This document shows positions 1-11,340 of a stretch of DNA of 64,000 nt, piece by piece. Source of the DNA: Amborella trichopoda. Its lineage: Eukaryota; Streptophyta; Magnoliopsida; Amborellales; Amborellaceae. The first letter of the stretch is position 1. Each line of letters starts with the position of its first letter. Location: positions 228,788 through 292,787 of the forward strand of contig NW_006500346.1 of NCBI RefSeq assembly GCF_000471905.2, read 5' to 3'. The translations under genes were made by a program, and so were the position numbers. The notes beneath the pieces are model-generated. The model saw only the letters and a list, made by a program, of their open reading frames with translations. It ran no database searches and had not been told where the DNA came from.

Positions 1-560
1 ATCCACTTGTTCCTTCCATTGTTGCTGAATTTGGACTTATTCTAAGACCAAAAGAAGGACAGATTTCCCGGGCTCCTTTCTCATCAACACCCCAACGAGT
101 TTCCATTTTTAACATTGAGAAGAGAAACAGAAAATCCAGAAGAAAATGGCTTCTTTAACCCCAAAAAACAATGCTATAGGGTCTATTTCATGCTCAATCA
201 TCATTTTCTGGATAACTCACATGATTCTTTGCCCACCACATGCTCCATTAAGCTGCCAAGAAGGTTTCTGGCATGGTTTTCTAGTTAGATAAAGCCTGAA
301 AAACCCTGAAAGATGAAGAGAGTTCATGTGAAAGCTCTTTTGAAAGCTTGAACATTGACTAGTAATGGGTCTACTTCATGGGAAGCCAAGTTTCATCCAT
401 TTATGCTCTCTCTTTCTAACAAGTTCACTCAATTCAAAATTCCCATTTACCAAATTTTGCGCTCTCTCTCTCTCCCCAGCAGGTTCATTGTTCCAAAACT
501 CCCATGTTGTGAGTTCTCTCTCTAGCAGGTTCATCAATCCAAAACCCCACACTATGGGGT

Positions 561-712
561 CTGTGTGTGTGTGGGTGCAATTGTGTCTCTGTTGTGTTGT
601 TTTTTTGAAGAGATCATATATATACACAAACATGTGTATACGTATAAACACGTGTGTGAGCGTGCGTGTGCGCGTGTGTGTGCGTGTGAAGTATGTCAGT
701 ATGTGCGTGTGA
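561..712. repeat. TG/GT-rich simple repeat
   Basis: Imperfect alternating TG/GT tracts with CGTG interspersed. Short open frames across it are low-complexity artefacts. The preceding 365-560 is CT-rich with a diverged internal duplication around 'agcaggttcat'. I see no gene in positions 1-2500 apart from such simple and tandem repeats. Confidence 0.8.
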
Positions 713-1035
713 AGTATCCAAACATGTTTATTGCATGAATAAAACTTCCTTCTAATATTCTACTAACAACCAAACAGTTTATGGACACCATCAAATAAAT
801 TGGTTTATCATGCATCAAAGTGGCCCTCAATGAAACACATACCTCTTGAATCTCATGAAGTTTAGAAAATGTGATTTGAAAATGTTACAACCCTCCTCAG
901 TTTAAAGACTTCAATGTTATACAGCTATAACATCATATAAGAGAGTGAGCTACCATAATATTGCGTTCCTTTGGGCTCAAATAATATGTCTAGATTCACC
1001 AAACTTAGTCAAAGGAATTACTTTATCACCCCTCT

Positions 1036-1170
1036 AAATCATTGCTCAAGTGTTTTCGTACTTTGCCTAGAAGTATTTCTTCTTTGCTCAATCACAACTT
1101 CAAAATCATTGCCCAAGAGTTTTCGGACTTCGCCTAGAAGTATTTATGCTTTGGTCAATCACAACTTCAA
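1036..1170. repeat. 67-bp tandem duplication
   Basis: Two adjacent diverged copies of a 67-bp unit, starting at 1036 and 1103. Both begin 'aaatcattg' and share the 'cctagaagtattt' core and the 'tcaatcacaacttcaaa' end. Confidence 0.85.
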
Positions 1171-2513
1171 AAAGTTCATCCCATTATTTACGTGGCCTAA
1201 GGAGTTGACCATTAAACAAATGAAAAATGAGAAGCCCTTTCTAGGCTTTTGTTTATTATACTACATTCGCCATTACACATGAGGGCAGTGATTATCCAAA
1301 GTTTGATATTTCTACTGTTAACATATTGGATGGCCCATTGTATTGATCAATAATTCAATTTTCTTAAACAAAGGATTGTACTATAGCAAAAAATAGTGAC
1401 ATTGGTTAAGCAACATCACAGCAATGTCTAATAGACTTGCTAATCTATCGCTATCTCAACAATAACACTATCTTGAAGTACCATGATTTGCCATGTTGTA
1501 AGTTTCCTTATTCATATCCTAAGGATGTGTGTGAAGGAGACATATCTTCCCAAAAGTTATAGCCAATTGTTGTGGTTATAGAGTATTGTCCGGGATCTAT
1601 TTAATAGTTGTCAAAGTGATAAGCAATATCCAGCCACTAAAAGCGAAAGGCCTGAACATTTTGGAAGGAGACCTAGACATTTTTTCTGAAGTTGGTCACC
1701 CTTTCAGCAAGGTTTTGAATGTAGTGACTGTAGTCAAAACTGGTATATATATTTGGGCTGTACAAATAGTTTGATACTGTGACTACTGTAAATACTGAGT
1801 CCAAATATTTTTCTCTTGTCAGTATTGTTATCCCCACACTTCACTTTTTGGCTGTTGTCAGAGGTCAACACCTGCCAATGTGGGTGTGCAGAAAAAATGT
1901 AACAGAAACTGAGCTTGGATAGGAGTCGTACTACCCCAAAGAAGTGAGTCTAATACTGAACCTGACACTCATTTGTGTAAATATGAGGAAAGTTTTATTA
2001 TCCGTACTAGAAATATGTATTGTTTTATTTTAAATACTATTTTAAATATGTATCATGCCAGTGTCCTTGTAACATTACGTGTTGGGTAGGAAGCATTGTG
2101 TTTGTATTGCATGTTAGTTTGAGATGGTACTGATAATTAGTTATGAGATAAGAGAATTGCATTTACATGTACAACCTTTTTTTTTTTTGGGTCAGATGTA
2201 TATATAATTCTTCATCCAATTTTTAGTCCAGTTGGAGGCAGTGCTACATGGATACTGACACATGTGTTGGTGTCTAGTGCGTGTCGGGAGTGTCTACTAT
2301 GAGCAAAAACCCAGTATTTCCTGACATGCCCATAAATACTGATTTATGAATTCTTGATTTTACATAAAATATATAAAAATCAGATAAAAATCATAAGAAA
2401 GAAAATTCTTAAAGCACCAGAAATTTTAGGGACATGAGATGTTATTATAATGGTATTCTTAAAGTTTATAATGCTTGTTTCACATTGCATCTAGTTCCTA
2501 AGTTTATGGAAAA

Positions 2514-2738
2514 GTTTACAATAACACTTCCATTTACCTTCGGTACATGAAGGTCAAATTCACCCTTGGTTGGTAGAATTGAAGTCAGACAGCTGGGGGG
2601 CTGTCGCTATTGACCATGTTCAAAGTTAACGATAGTTTTTCCGATATTTTTGGTACTTCTCGTTGCTTGATTTCACATATGATGGCTAAGAGTTATTTTG
2701 ATCTTCTTGTACCAAAGTAAACATTCTTAATAGTATAC
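2514..2738. mobile_element. MITE family M1, copy 1
   Basis: The left end reads 'gtttacaataacacttccat' followed by a variant of 'ttaccttcggtac'. The right end, in reverse complement, reads 'gtatactattaagaatg' then 'tttactttggtac'. The two ends are therefore inverted repeats of about 35 bp around a ~225-bp non-coding body. The same ends recur near 19.4, 35.3, 50.6 and 58.4 kb. No transposase is present, so it is non-autonomous. The superfamily is not assigned. Confidence 0.7.
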
Positions 2739-2782
2739 AGTCCCTATATTTCAAAATAATTACAAATTTCAAACATTATTGT

Positions 2783-3060
2783 CACATGGCCAGTGTTACA
2801 TTGGTACTTCACTTTTCTTATTGCGTCGACACTTAGATATGTTGAACTTGTAGGCACATCTCTGACACTTTGACCATGCGTATCACATGATTTGAATACT
2901 TTGCAGTATGTGTAGACACTTCTTATAGAAGTGCCATGTTCATATACATGCTGGATCCTGTTTTGTATATAAAAGAGTTGGGCCTGAGAAGGCATGTGTC
3001 ACATTGAACCCACGACCTTTTTATTTGAGTGAAGTCCATTGTGCTACACAGGTCATCTGT
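2783..3060 (-). mobile_element. Dispersed repeat with tRNA-like head (possible SINE), minus copy
   Basis: In reverse complement the head (about 3056 down to 3000) carries 'tgtagcacaatgg' and, further on, 'ggtcgtgggttcaa'. These resemble the RNA polymerase III A and B boxes of tRNA-derived SINEs. The body continues to about 2783. A plus-strand copy with matching body and head lies at 3515-3812, so the two form an inverted pair about 450 bp apart. The SINE label rests only on the box-like motifs. A foldback DNA element is the alternative. Confidence 0.45.
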
Positions 3061-3514
3061 GTTCTTTTATGATATATAAATGTGAAATTAAATATAAGAA
3101 AATAAACTAAATAAGAATATTAAAAAAAATTGTTATACGATGTAAGTATATTTATTATAACATTATTTCACTCCCTAATTTTTTGATTTTCTTTGATTTT
3201 TATAGTTTTTCTATTTTTATTTATGTATGTAAAATTAATAATTTCACAAATTAGTATTATATAGACGTTTGGGGAAGTATTGGATTTTTGGCCTCCCATG
3301 TTAGACACTCCTGACATGTACTTGTCTGTGTCACACTGCTGGCCAAGGTGGAAAAGTTGCTTTCACTTAAAGTGAAGGAGAGAGTGGTCATGATGTAGCG
3401 ACCAATAGGGCACACTCTTGGGCATCATGTGGTGATGTGTATTAGTTTATGAGGTACCATTAATTTTCAAGGTACAAGTACTTATATTTACATTTCCAAT
3501 TTATCAATCATTAA

Positions 3515-3812
3515 AGATACATGGCCTATGTGGTAGAGGGGACTTTACTTAAACAAAGAGGTTGTGGTTTCTAGTTCATTGGAGCACTCAACTTCTTCGA
3601 TGCATTTTTTAATGTCCAAATGTGGGGTACTGCATGTCTATGAAGGTGACACTTTGATAAGAAGTGTCCACACATACTACAAAGTATTCAAATCACTCGA
3701 CACATATGATCAAAGTGCTGGGGGCGTGTCTATCAGTGTCAACATTGTCGAAGAGTTGATGCAATAAAGAAAGTGAGGTACCCATGTAACACTAATTTGA
3801 TGTAATCCTTTA
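3515..3812 (+). mobile_element. Dispersed repeat with tRNA-like head (possible SINE), plus copy
   Basis: Inverted partner of 2783-3060. The head includes 'ggcctatgtggtagagggga' and 'gaggttgtggtttc'; the body aligns through 'gcaataaagaaagtgaggta' and 'catgtaacact' with the reverse complement of the minus copy. It is diverged and has no coding capacity. Confidence 0.45.
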
Positions 3813-6108
3813 TCTTCTTATTACTAAGGGTTCTTTCCTTACTTGACCGTCAAAGGTTTCTTTACGAATAACAAATATGGAAGCATGAACTCCAATTTCA
3901 TCACTTTGAGAAATTCCAGTCTTTGAACTGGTAGGAGAATTTCAGACCTATCAACCTCCCCTTCATTACATTTAAAGTCATAACAGAATGTAAGTCATTT
4001 GGTACATATTCAGTGAAGACCACACTCTTTTGAGTAGGGTACTATTGGGATTTGAACCTTTTGTGCTGTGCTGCAGCCCCCCTATACCCTAACTACCAAG
4101 CTAAGAGCTCTGATCCTCACACACTCCTTTGAATTTAAATAAACAAATCGCATTTTATACTCGTGTAGGATGCTGTACATATTTTGGCTGATGAAGCATA
4201 CTTTTCTCAGTGCTTGAACTTTAACTTGTTCTCAAAATGAATATTCCTTTCTATTTTGATGGTCTCGATGAAATAGCATTATATTGTGTATGCCATTCTC
4301 TCGTCGTGCATAGTTGTAGGATGTTATGGACCACGACCTCTTTGGATTCTTGAACTTTAATTTCTTCCTTTCTTTTTTAAATAATAATTGTCTTCTGAGT
4401 TGTGTTTAGCATGGGTAGTTATAGGATGCTTTGTATGTTATGGCTCATGACCACTTTGGCTCTTGAGCTTCATTGTTTCTTTGGATTTTCTTTTTCTTTG
4501 TTTTTAATTCTTCCTCTTTTAGTGGGTGTTTTAATGAAATAACGCAAGAATGTGGAGACTATTTATGCCGTTCTCCAATCACTGGTTACCAATAGTTGTT
4601 AGATTCTATAATTGTAATGGCCATTATGCGGTTGCCCTGGTCCGTCAATTGGTTGCATCTAGGCGGGTTGGCCCTTGGTAACTTGACCTATGCGAGAGGA
4701 TTTTGTCAAACATCACCCACCACCCAAAAAAATAAAAAACAAAAAAAAAGAAAAGAAAACAATTTGGACCTTTTTCTTTGGTTCTAATGGATTAATTGGA
4801 TTTGTGAAATCATTTTTTTAATTATTTTTTCTAAATTGTATATTTCACCGGTTTGTTGAGAAGCTCTCAAGGGTGGTTTAGGGTTTAGGAATTGAGGACG
4901 GTGAAATACATTTGGATGAGGGGAACTGACACTGATGATGGAGATAGGGAAGGTAATGTGGTCAGACTGGATCTGAAGTTAGATTTGGTGTAGTTAATTT
5001 TTTGGTTTTTTATGTCTTTATGTGTTTATGTTCTTTTCGACTTTCAGTTTTACATGTTGATTGCTATTTGCTATACCTGTGCCCTTGTGTTGATATGAAT
5101 TGTAGACTTTGGTGAAGCGTGTCATAGAGAATGCTTAAACGCTCGCTAGTTCCTATTCTAAATTTCCTATTTTGCTTGGTTCATTCATTTTTTGTTCTTC
5201 AATTTGATGAGTGCATCGTGTCATTTGCTTGCTTATGTACACAACGTGTAACGAATAATATCTTTGTTACTTCATTAATGACTGAGATAGGCTACATATT
5301 AGAGGGCAATTAGACTAACACTGAAAATTAAAACCCCGATTATCAAATAAATTACAAATTTATTTTATTCTTTACATTCTTATTTTTTTCATACTTAAAA
5401 TCATCACTTGCTTGGGAGCTGATGCACCTGCCACTTCTGACCTTTTCCCCCTATAGTTTCTTAGTCCAGGATCAGTATATGACTGTAAAGGGATCTATGT
5501 CGTGTTGTCCATTAAGGACATTATCTAGAGAGAAGCTTCCTTAGGTGGCCGTTATAGTATCCTTGTGCTGTTGGAAAATGTGGCCTATCAGGCTCTTTCT
5601 CTTAGGAATTTCCAATAATAGTATAAACGACATTGTAGTATAAGTGAAATCCCATGTGGTTAATATAAGGCAATGCTATATACTTGGATCCATTTTTGGA
5701 GATTTAATAAGATATAGCATTGGATGGAAAACCGAGGGTCACGAGAGGGAAAACTCATTGGTGTGTTTGGATGACATTCCTTGTAAAAATTGCTTTTCTA
5801 TGTTATTGATATACAAAGTTTATTTAATTTCTATATATCTTTACTGTATTGTAGGAATGCTTAGATGACATCCTATTATGTGAGTCCTTAGTAGACCAAT
5901 GAAAAATTTAGCTCACAACATATGATTAACAAGTTGTCACTAGATTGTATGATGCTTAGATGACATGTTGTCTAGCTTTAAGCTCCTTAAAATCCATAAA
6001 GCCCTCTCTAGACCTAGATATGTGTTTAGTGACCTTAGAGTCCACCCACCAATCATCAATATATCCATTGGCGTTCAAGCAAATAAATTATTATACATAA
6101 GTAGTCGC
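3813..6108. other. Intergenic, no recognisable gene
   Basis: AT-rich DNA whose short open frames match no protein family I recognise. Apart from the tRNA-like stretch at 4036-4118 I see only poly(T) runs and diverged repeats. Confidence 0.6.
4036..4118 (-). mobile_element. tRNA-like SINE head (candidate)
   Basis: In reverse complement this reads 'gagctcttagcttggtagtt' followed about 40 nt later by 'aggttcaaatcccaatag'. The two segments resemble pol III A and B boxes at tRNA-like spacing. I could not fold it into a credible tRNA cloverleaf, so a tRNA-derived SINE head or decayed tRNA copy is more likely than a functional tRNA. Confidence 0.35.
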
Positions 6109-6470
6109 TATCATGGTTGGGAGTTTTGGGTGCCCCTCTGTTTAGGCACTGGGATTTGAAGTGTCCCACCTTCCCACATGTGAAACATGTGCCCTTGGGT
6201 CCATTATGCATGGGTTTCGTATTTTTATTTCAGGTTCCTTATTTTTGGTTTCAAAGTTTTGTCTCCTATTATGGTTCCATGGTTTGTAATTTTTTTTTTC
6301 GTATTAGAGAACTCTCCACTATGAGAATTTTGAGTTTGGACAATACGAACTGCTCAACCGGTCTTGAAGATCTACGATCTCCTTTAGACTTCAACTCACT
6401 AGTTAGGTTTTGAAGTGTTAGAGCCTTTGAGGTTAAAGGTAGTATAGTCACAACAGATTCCCATGAATTG
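6109..6470 (-). pseudogene. Copia gag fragment, inverted relative to the 7.4-kb copy
   Basis: Read on the minus strand this encodes the C-terminal part of a Ty1/Copia Gag. It includes 'FVLSKLKILIVES' and a complete CCHC zinc knuckle 'CFTCGKVGHFKSQC' (around 6150-6195), followed by 'APKTPNHDSDY'. The same region is present in plus orientation at about 7,740-8,000, making a ~310-bp inverted repeat. The plus copy has lost the middle of the knuckle. Stops and truncation make this a fossil. Confidence 0.75.
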
Positions 6471-6870
6471 GGAAAGCTATGGGTATTGTTAAGACTTGTT
6501 GTTGATCAGTCAAATCATGAACCAACGGTAATGAGTTGCTTACCTAACAAAATCATTTTTCTAACATGTTCGACTGTAGGAACTAAACTCATGAGATACT
6601 CATAATTTTTTTCCATTTTTTAGATAAAATACAATGCTCTTCCCTGCTATCCTCAAGAATCTAATTTTAATTTTATTGATTTTTTTTTTTTTGTGTTATT
6701 TATTTTTTCCCACAAAATCTAGAGAGGGAAACTCACTGATGAAAACCCTAGTACTTGTTTCTTGTTTGCACACCTTTTGGAATTACATGTTGAGAGGAGC
6801 GGGCAAATTGTTTGCTCGAATGGATCTGCGGTGAGTCTTCTTATGACACCAACTGTACCAAATTTCATGC

Positions 6871-6874
<4 letters not shown>

Positions 6875-6908
<34 letters not shown>
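6875..6908. repeat. (TA)n microsatellite
   Basis: Uninterrupted TA dinucleotide run of about 17 units, immediately before the first copy of the 166-bp direct duplication. Confidence 0.95.
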
Positions 6909-6912
<4 letters not shown>

Positions 6913-6913
<1 letters not shown>

Positions 6914-7323
6914 AAAAATATCATGTGATGAGATCAAAACCAAAATTTGATTTGTTTTACTTGGTCTGATTTTTTTTCCTTCATAGATCAAAAATTAGAA
7001 TTGAAGGTAGAAAGTCTTAATGAGCAGAACTATAATGTATGTGAAAGAAGATTGGGTTTAATTTTAGAGCATGAGTTTTTTTTTGAATAAAAGAAGTTAG
7101 AGCAAATTTCACGTGGTGACTTTTTTTTGGAGCTTTTTTTTTCTTATACATGTAGTCCAAAATATCACGTGATGAGATCGAAACCGAAATTTGATTTGTT
7201 TTACTTGGTCTGATTTTTTTCCCTTCATAGATAAAAAATTAGAATTGAAGATAGAAAGTCTTAATGAGTGGGAACCATAATGTATGGGAAAGAAGATTGG
7301 ATTTAATTTTTAGAGCATGACAA
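6913..7323. repeat. Direct duplication of a ~166-bp segment
   Basis: Positions 6913-7078 and 7158-7323 are direct repeats about 245 bp apart. Both run from 'aaaatatca' through 'tttgatttgttttacttggt' to 'tagagcatga', with about 90% identity. The ~80-bp spacer is T-rich. This looks like a local segmental duplication upstream of the Copia remnant. Confidence 0.85.
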
Positions 7324-8457
7324 TTTAGAGCATATCATTATAAAAGAAGTTCCTATAAAACCCTATGATGGCAACAGTAAGGTAGAAAAATTGGCATATT
7401 ATAATTGCGAAAAGGAAAATAAGAAGTGTAAGAATATAATGTTGAGAAATATGGATGATGAATTATTGTTGAGTTTCAATGAATTTAAAAATGCCAATGA
7501 TATACAATTTGTGCTAACCTTATTGAGCAATTTGAGGGTATTGACTCAAGAATATTATTCTTCCAAAAACAAGGAAAATGATTATGTTATCGAACATGTT
7601 AGAATAATGATTTTGTTGGATAAACAACTTATTAATGCTGGCTATTCTTTGACTAATCAACAAGAAGTCTAACAATACTTAATAGTTTGCCTAGTTCTTG
7701 GGAATCTGTTGTGACTGCATTATCTTTAAACTGCAAGGATCTAATACTTACTTAGCTAGTGAGTTGAAGTCTGAAGAGGATTGTATATCTTTAAGGAGGT
7801 TGATGCACTTCGTATTGTCCAAACTCAAAACCTTCATTGTGAAGAGTCCTCTAATAAAAGAATTACCTTGCAAACCATGGAACAATAATAAAGGTGGAAC
7901 TTTAAAAACAAAAACAAGAAACTCATGCTTTGTGACACTTCAAATCCTCAGTGCCTAAAAAATGGGACACCCAAAACTCCCAACCATGGTCGTGACTACT
8001 TGTGTGTAATGGTTGATTGCTTGAGCTCTAATGGATCCATTGATGATTGGTGGGTGGACTGGGTCAGTAAACACATATCTGGGTCTCGAGAGGGCTTTGT
8101 GGATTTTAAGGAGCTTAATACCAGAGAACATGTGACAGATATGGGCAATGATTCTCAGTCTGATGTACTGGGTATTGGGACGTATAAATTAGCCCTCGCA
8201 AATGGAAATTTCTTGCTCCTTTTAAATACTTTTTGTACTCCGTTTATGCGTTATAACCTGATTTCAGTTAGGAGGATTGATGATAAGGACTATGAAATTC
8301 GTTTCAAGGATGGGAAGGTCACAATTGGATTCATAGAAAAGTCATTGTATGGGGGGAAGTCTGAAGGAATATGTAAAATTAAAATGAAAATTCATCATCT
8401 TCAGCTTATTTCAATGTATATGATGATGGACCTATTTTTTCATGGCATATGCATTTG

Positions 8458-8640
8458 TGGATGGCTGTAAAAGGGCAAGGGGAAAGCCCAAAAGGGCATG
8501 AATTAAAGTAGTGAGAAACGATATGGTGACTTATGATTTTATTGAGGGTATGGCCTTTGGTAGAGCAGAATGGCAGAAGAGGATTTTTGTAGCCGACCCC
8601 AAATAGTTGGGATAAAGCTTGGATGATGATGAAGATAATG
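8458..8640 (+). mobile_element. RTE-type LINE 3' end inserted in the Copia pre-integrase region
   Basis: A short 5'-truncated insert. It encodes the RTE C-terminus ('EGMAFGRAEWQKRIFVADPK') and ends in 'aaatagttgggataaagctt' plus a GATGAT-type tail, as is typical of RTE elements with short 3' UTRs and trinucleotide tails. Nine-bp flanks match at 8 of 9 positions (8449-8457 'atgcatttg', 8641-8649 'atgtatttg') and are a likely target-site duplication. Removing the insert rejoins Copia 'WHM' with 'LGHINKNR'. Confidence 0.8.
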
Positions 8641-8909
8641 ATGTATTTGGGACACATTAATAAAAATAGAATTTTTAAACTTGTTAATGATGACTTGACT
8701 CCAAAAATGACAAGTTTAAATTTCAAAATTGTGAACTATGTTTATGCAGTAATGAATAAAAAACGTTGTGGTAAGACGGCTAGATCTTGTGAATTATTAT
8801 CCATTGTTCATTTTAATGCTTGTGGGCCACTTAAGGTAAAAATACATAGGGGTATGAAATATTTTATTTCATTAATTGATGAGTATTCAAGATTTGGTTA
8901 TATTTATCT

Positions 8910-11277
8910 CATCATCATCATCATTTTAGCCTTTTCTCAATTAATTGGGGTTGGTTACATGAATCCTGGTTCTCCATTCTGCTCTATTAAAAGCTATCCC
9001 AATTAATTGGCGATGGCCACATGAATCCTGGTTCTTCATTATGCTCTATTAAAAGCCATATTGTCAGTGAGGCCATAAGTCCCCATATCTTTTCGGATTA
9101 TTTCTATCCATGTCCTTTTGGGCTTACCCCTTGCCCTTTTCAGTCCTTCCACTTGAACTAACTCGCACCTCCTAATAGGTGCTATACTTGGTCGGCGCTA
9201 CAGATGGCCAGCCCACCAAGTCTACTCTCTCTCATTTTGTCGCCTATTGTTGCCATGCCAAATTCTCTTGAATAGATTCATTTCGAATTCTATTCCTTCT
9301 TGTCTTGCCACTCATCCATCTCAACATCATCATCTCCGCTACACTGATTTTATGGGTATATTGTTTTTTGTCTGCCTACCATTCTACCCCCTAGAACAAA
9401 GCTCGTCTCATCGTTGTCCTATAGAACTTGCCCTTCAGTCTTACTAGTATGCGGCGATCACATGAAATTCCAATTGCACATCTCCACTTCGCCCATCCCA
9501 TCCAGCTCTAATTCTGTGTGCGAAATCTTCCTCGATCTCTCCATTTTCTTGGATTATCGATCCAAGATATCGAAAGTGCGGTCTTTTTTGTACTTCCTAA
9601 GCGTCAATTTTAACTACTTCCTCGTCTCTACTCCTATTATCACTAAACTTACACTCCATATATTCTGTCTTATTCCCATTAATTTTAAAACCTTTGGATT
9701 CTAGAGCATCCTCAAAAAGTTCTAACTTTGTGTTGATGCCATTTCGGGTCTCATCAATCAAAACTATCATCTGCGAACAACATGCACCACGATACTTCAT
9801 CCTGTAGGTGCCTAGTTAAGTTGTCCATAACTAAGACAAAAAGGTACATGCTCAATATTGACCCTTGATGTAGACCTATTGTAACTGAAAACTCCTATTG
9901 TAACTGAAAACTCATTCGTCTATCCACTAGTTGTTCGTACACTAGTTAGCACTCCATCGTACATATCTCTTACCAAGTTGATGTAGTATCTAGAGACGCT
10001 TTTCTTTTTTAACACCACTAAATCAAATCTCAAGGTACTCTATGATAAGCTTTTGCTAGATTAATAAAGACCATGTGGATGTCTTTTCCTTTCACTCAAA
10101 ACTTCTCAATCAATTGTCTAAGTAGAAAAATAACCTCAATTGTTGACCTTCCTAGCATAAAACCATATTGGTTTTCAGATACACTCATTTCATGCCTTAA
10201 TCGTTGTTCAATGGCTCTATCCCAAAGCTTCATAGTATGGCTCATGAGATTGATCCCTCGATAGTTTGCGCAATTCTGTATGTCTCATTTGTTCTTGTAA
10301 ATAGGTACCACAATACTTTTCCTCTAGTCGTCTGGCATTTTCTTTGTTCTCAACACCTTGTTGATCAGCTTCATTGGCCAGTCAATACCAATTTCCTCCA
10401 TGCACTTCCAAACTTCAATCGGGATATCATCTGGTCCTAAAGCCTTTACTATGTTCATCCTTTTCAAAGCTTCTTTCACTTTCGAGATCCTAATCTTACG
10501 AATGTATCTATAACCGTCGCCGTCACTTGTACCAACAGCCCCTTCTACTACTATGTTCTCATTGTGTTCGCCATTTAATAGTTTTTGAAAATAGATTCTC
10601 CACCTTTTGTGGACCTCATTATCCATCACAAATACCCTTTGATCCTCATTTTTAATGCATTTAATATAGTTTAGATGCCTGTCAATTTTTCCCTCTTATT
10701 TTTGCGAATTTGAAGATATCTATTTCACCTTCTCTTGTTCTTAATTTATTTTATAGATTATCATATGCCTTAAGTTTAGCTTTACTTACTATTTGTTTAG
10801 CATCTTTCTTAGTATTTTTATATTCTTCTAAGTTTTGATCGTTTCTATTGCACTGCCGCGTTTTATAACATGATAGTTTTTTGCTAATGGCCTTTTGAAC
10901 TTCATCATTCTACCATCAAGTTTCCTTATCGAAGTTTCTTTTCCCTCTAGATTCTCCTAAAACTTCTTTTGCCACTTTTTTGATACATTCAGTCTCCTCA
11001 TTCCATATTACGTTAACATCATGTTCAGAGTTTCATTTTCCTTTCTTCAACTAATTTATCATTAAATAAGTCTATTTCCGCATTTTTTAAATTCCACAAC
11101 AGTTCTTGGACGCCGATTACTTTCGCCCCTTCTCCTCCATGTCTTTATGCAGACATCCATGACCACGAGCCTATGTTGGGCAGTCAAACTCTCTCCTGGG
11201 ATAACCTCGCAGTCTTTACCTGATGGTTGATCTACCTTCTTAACTAGGAAGAGGCCTATCTGGCTTTTTGTGTTCCA
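8910..11277 (-). mobile_element. RTE-type LINE, 5'-truncated, inserted in Copia integrase
   Basis: The minus strand encodes a degenerate RTE reverse transcriptase. A stretch at 10324-10629 reads 'HKRWRIYFQKLLNGEHNE', 'RISKVKEALKRM' and 'ALGPDDIPIEVWKC'. The catalytic FADD lies at about 9766-9778 with an adjacent frameshift, followed by 'KGFKINGNKTEYMECKFS' (about 9640-9680). The 3' end at 8910 is a (CATCAT)n tract, i.e. ATGATG on the element strand. Seventeen-bp flanks, 8893-8909 and 11278-11294 ('tttggttatatttatct' against 'tttggttacatttatct'), are a target-site duplication with one mismatch. A 62-bp unit is tandemly duplicated inside it (from 8938 and 9000). Multiple stops make it dead. Confidence 0.9.
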
Positions 11278-11340
11278 TTTGGTTACATTTATCTAATTAG
11301 TAGAAAATCTAAACATTCAATCTGTAAATTGTTCTAGATC

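Larger units (their letters stand above)
7391..11340 (+). pseudogene. Ty1/Copia retrotransposon remnant (gag-protease-integrase), interrupted twice
   Basis: Gag runs from about 7391 to 7990 ('LRVLTQEYY', 'LASELKSEED', 'HFVLSKLKTFIVKSPLIKE') with a damaged zinc knuckle. A protease/pre-integrase stretch follows at 7925-8450 ('WWVDW', 'ISGSREGFVDFKEL', 'RYNLISVRRIDDKDYEIRF'). The frame reaches 'FSWHM' at about 8448 and resumes at 8648 with 'LGHINKNRIFKL', the pre-integrase motif. Integrase continues ('CGPLKVKIHRGMKYF', 'DEYSRFGYIYL') to 8909 and picks up again at 11281 as 'GYIYLISRKSKHSICKLF'. The gaps are RTE LINE insertions (8458-8640 and 8910-11277). No reverse transcriptase, RNase H or LTRs were found, and stops and frameshifts make it non-functional. 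Confidence 0.85.

Noticed and set aside
365..712. 115-codon open frame
   Set aside because: Low-complexity CT- and GT-rich translation with no recognisable domain, and an equally long open frame on the opposite strand.
4036..4118. Functional tRNA gene
   Set aside because: Box-like motifs are present, but acceptor and anticodon stems do not pair convincingly; a SINE head is more likely.
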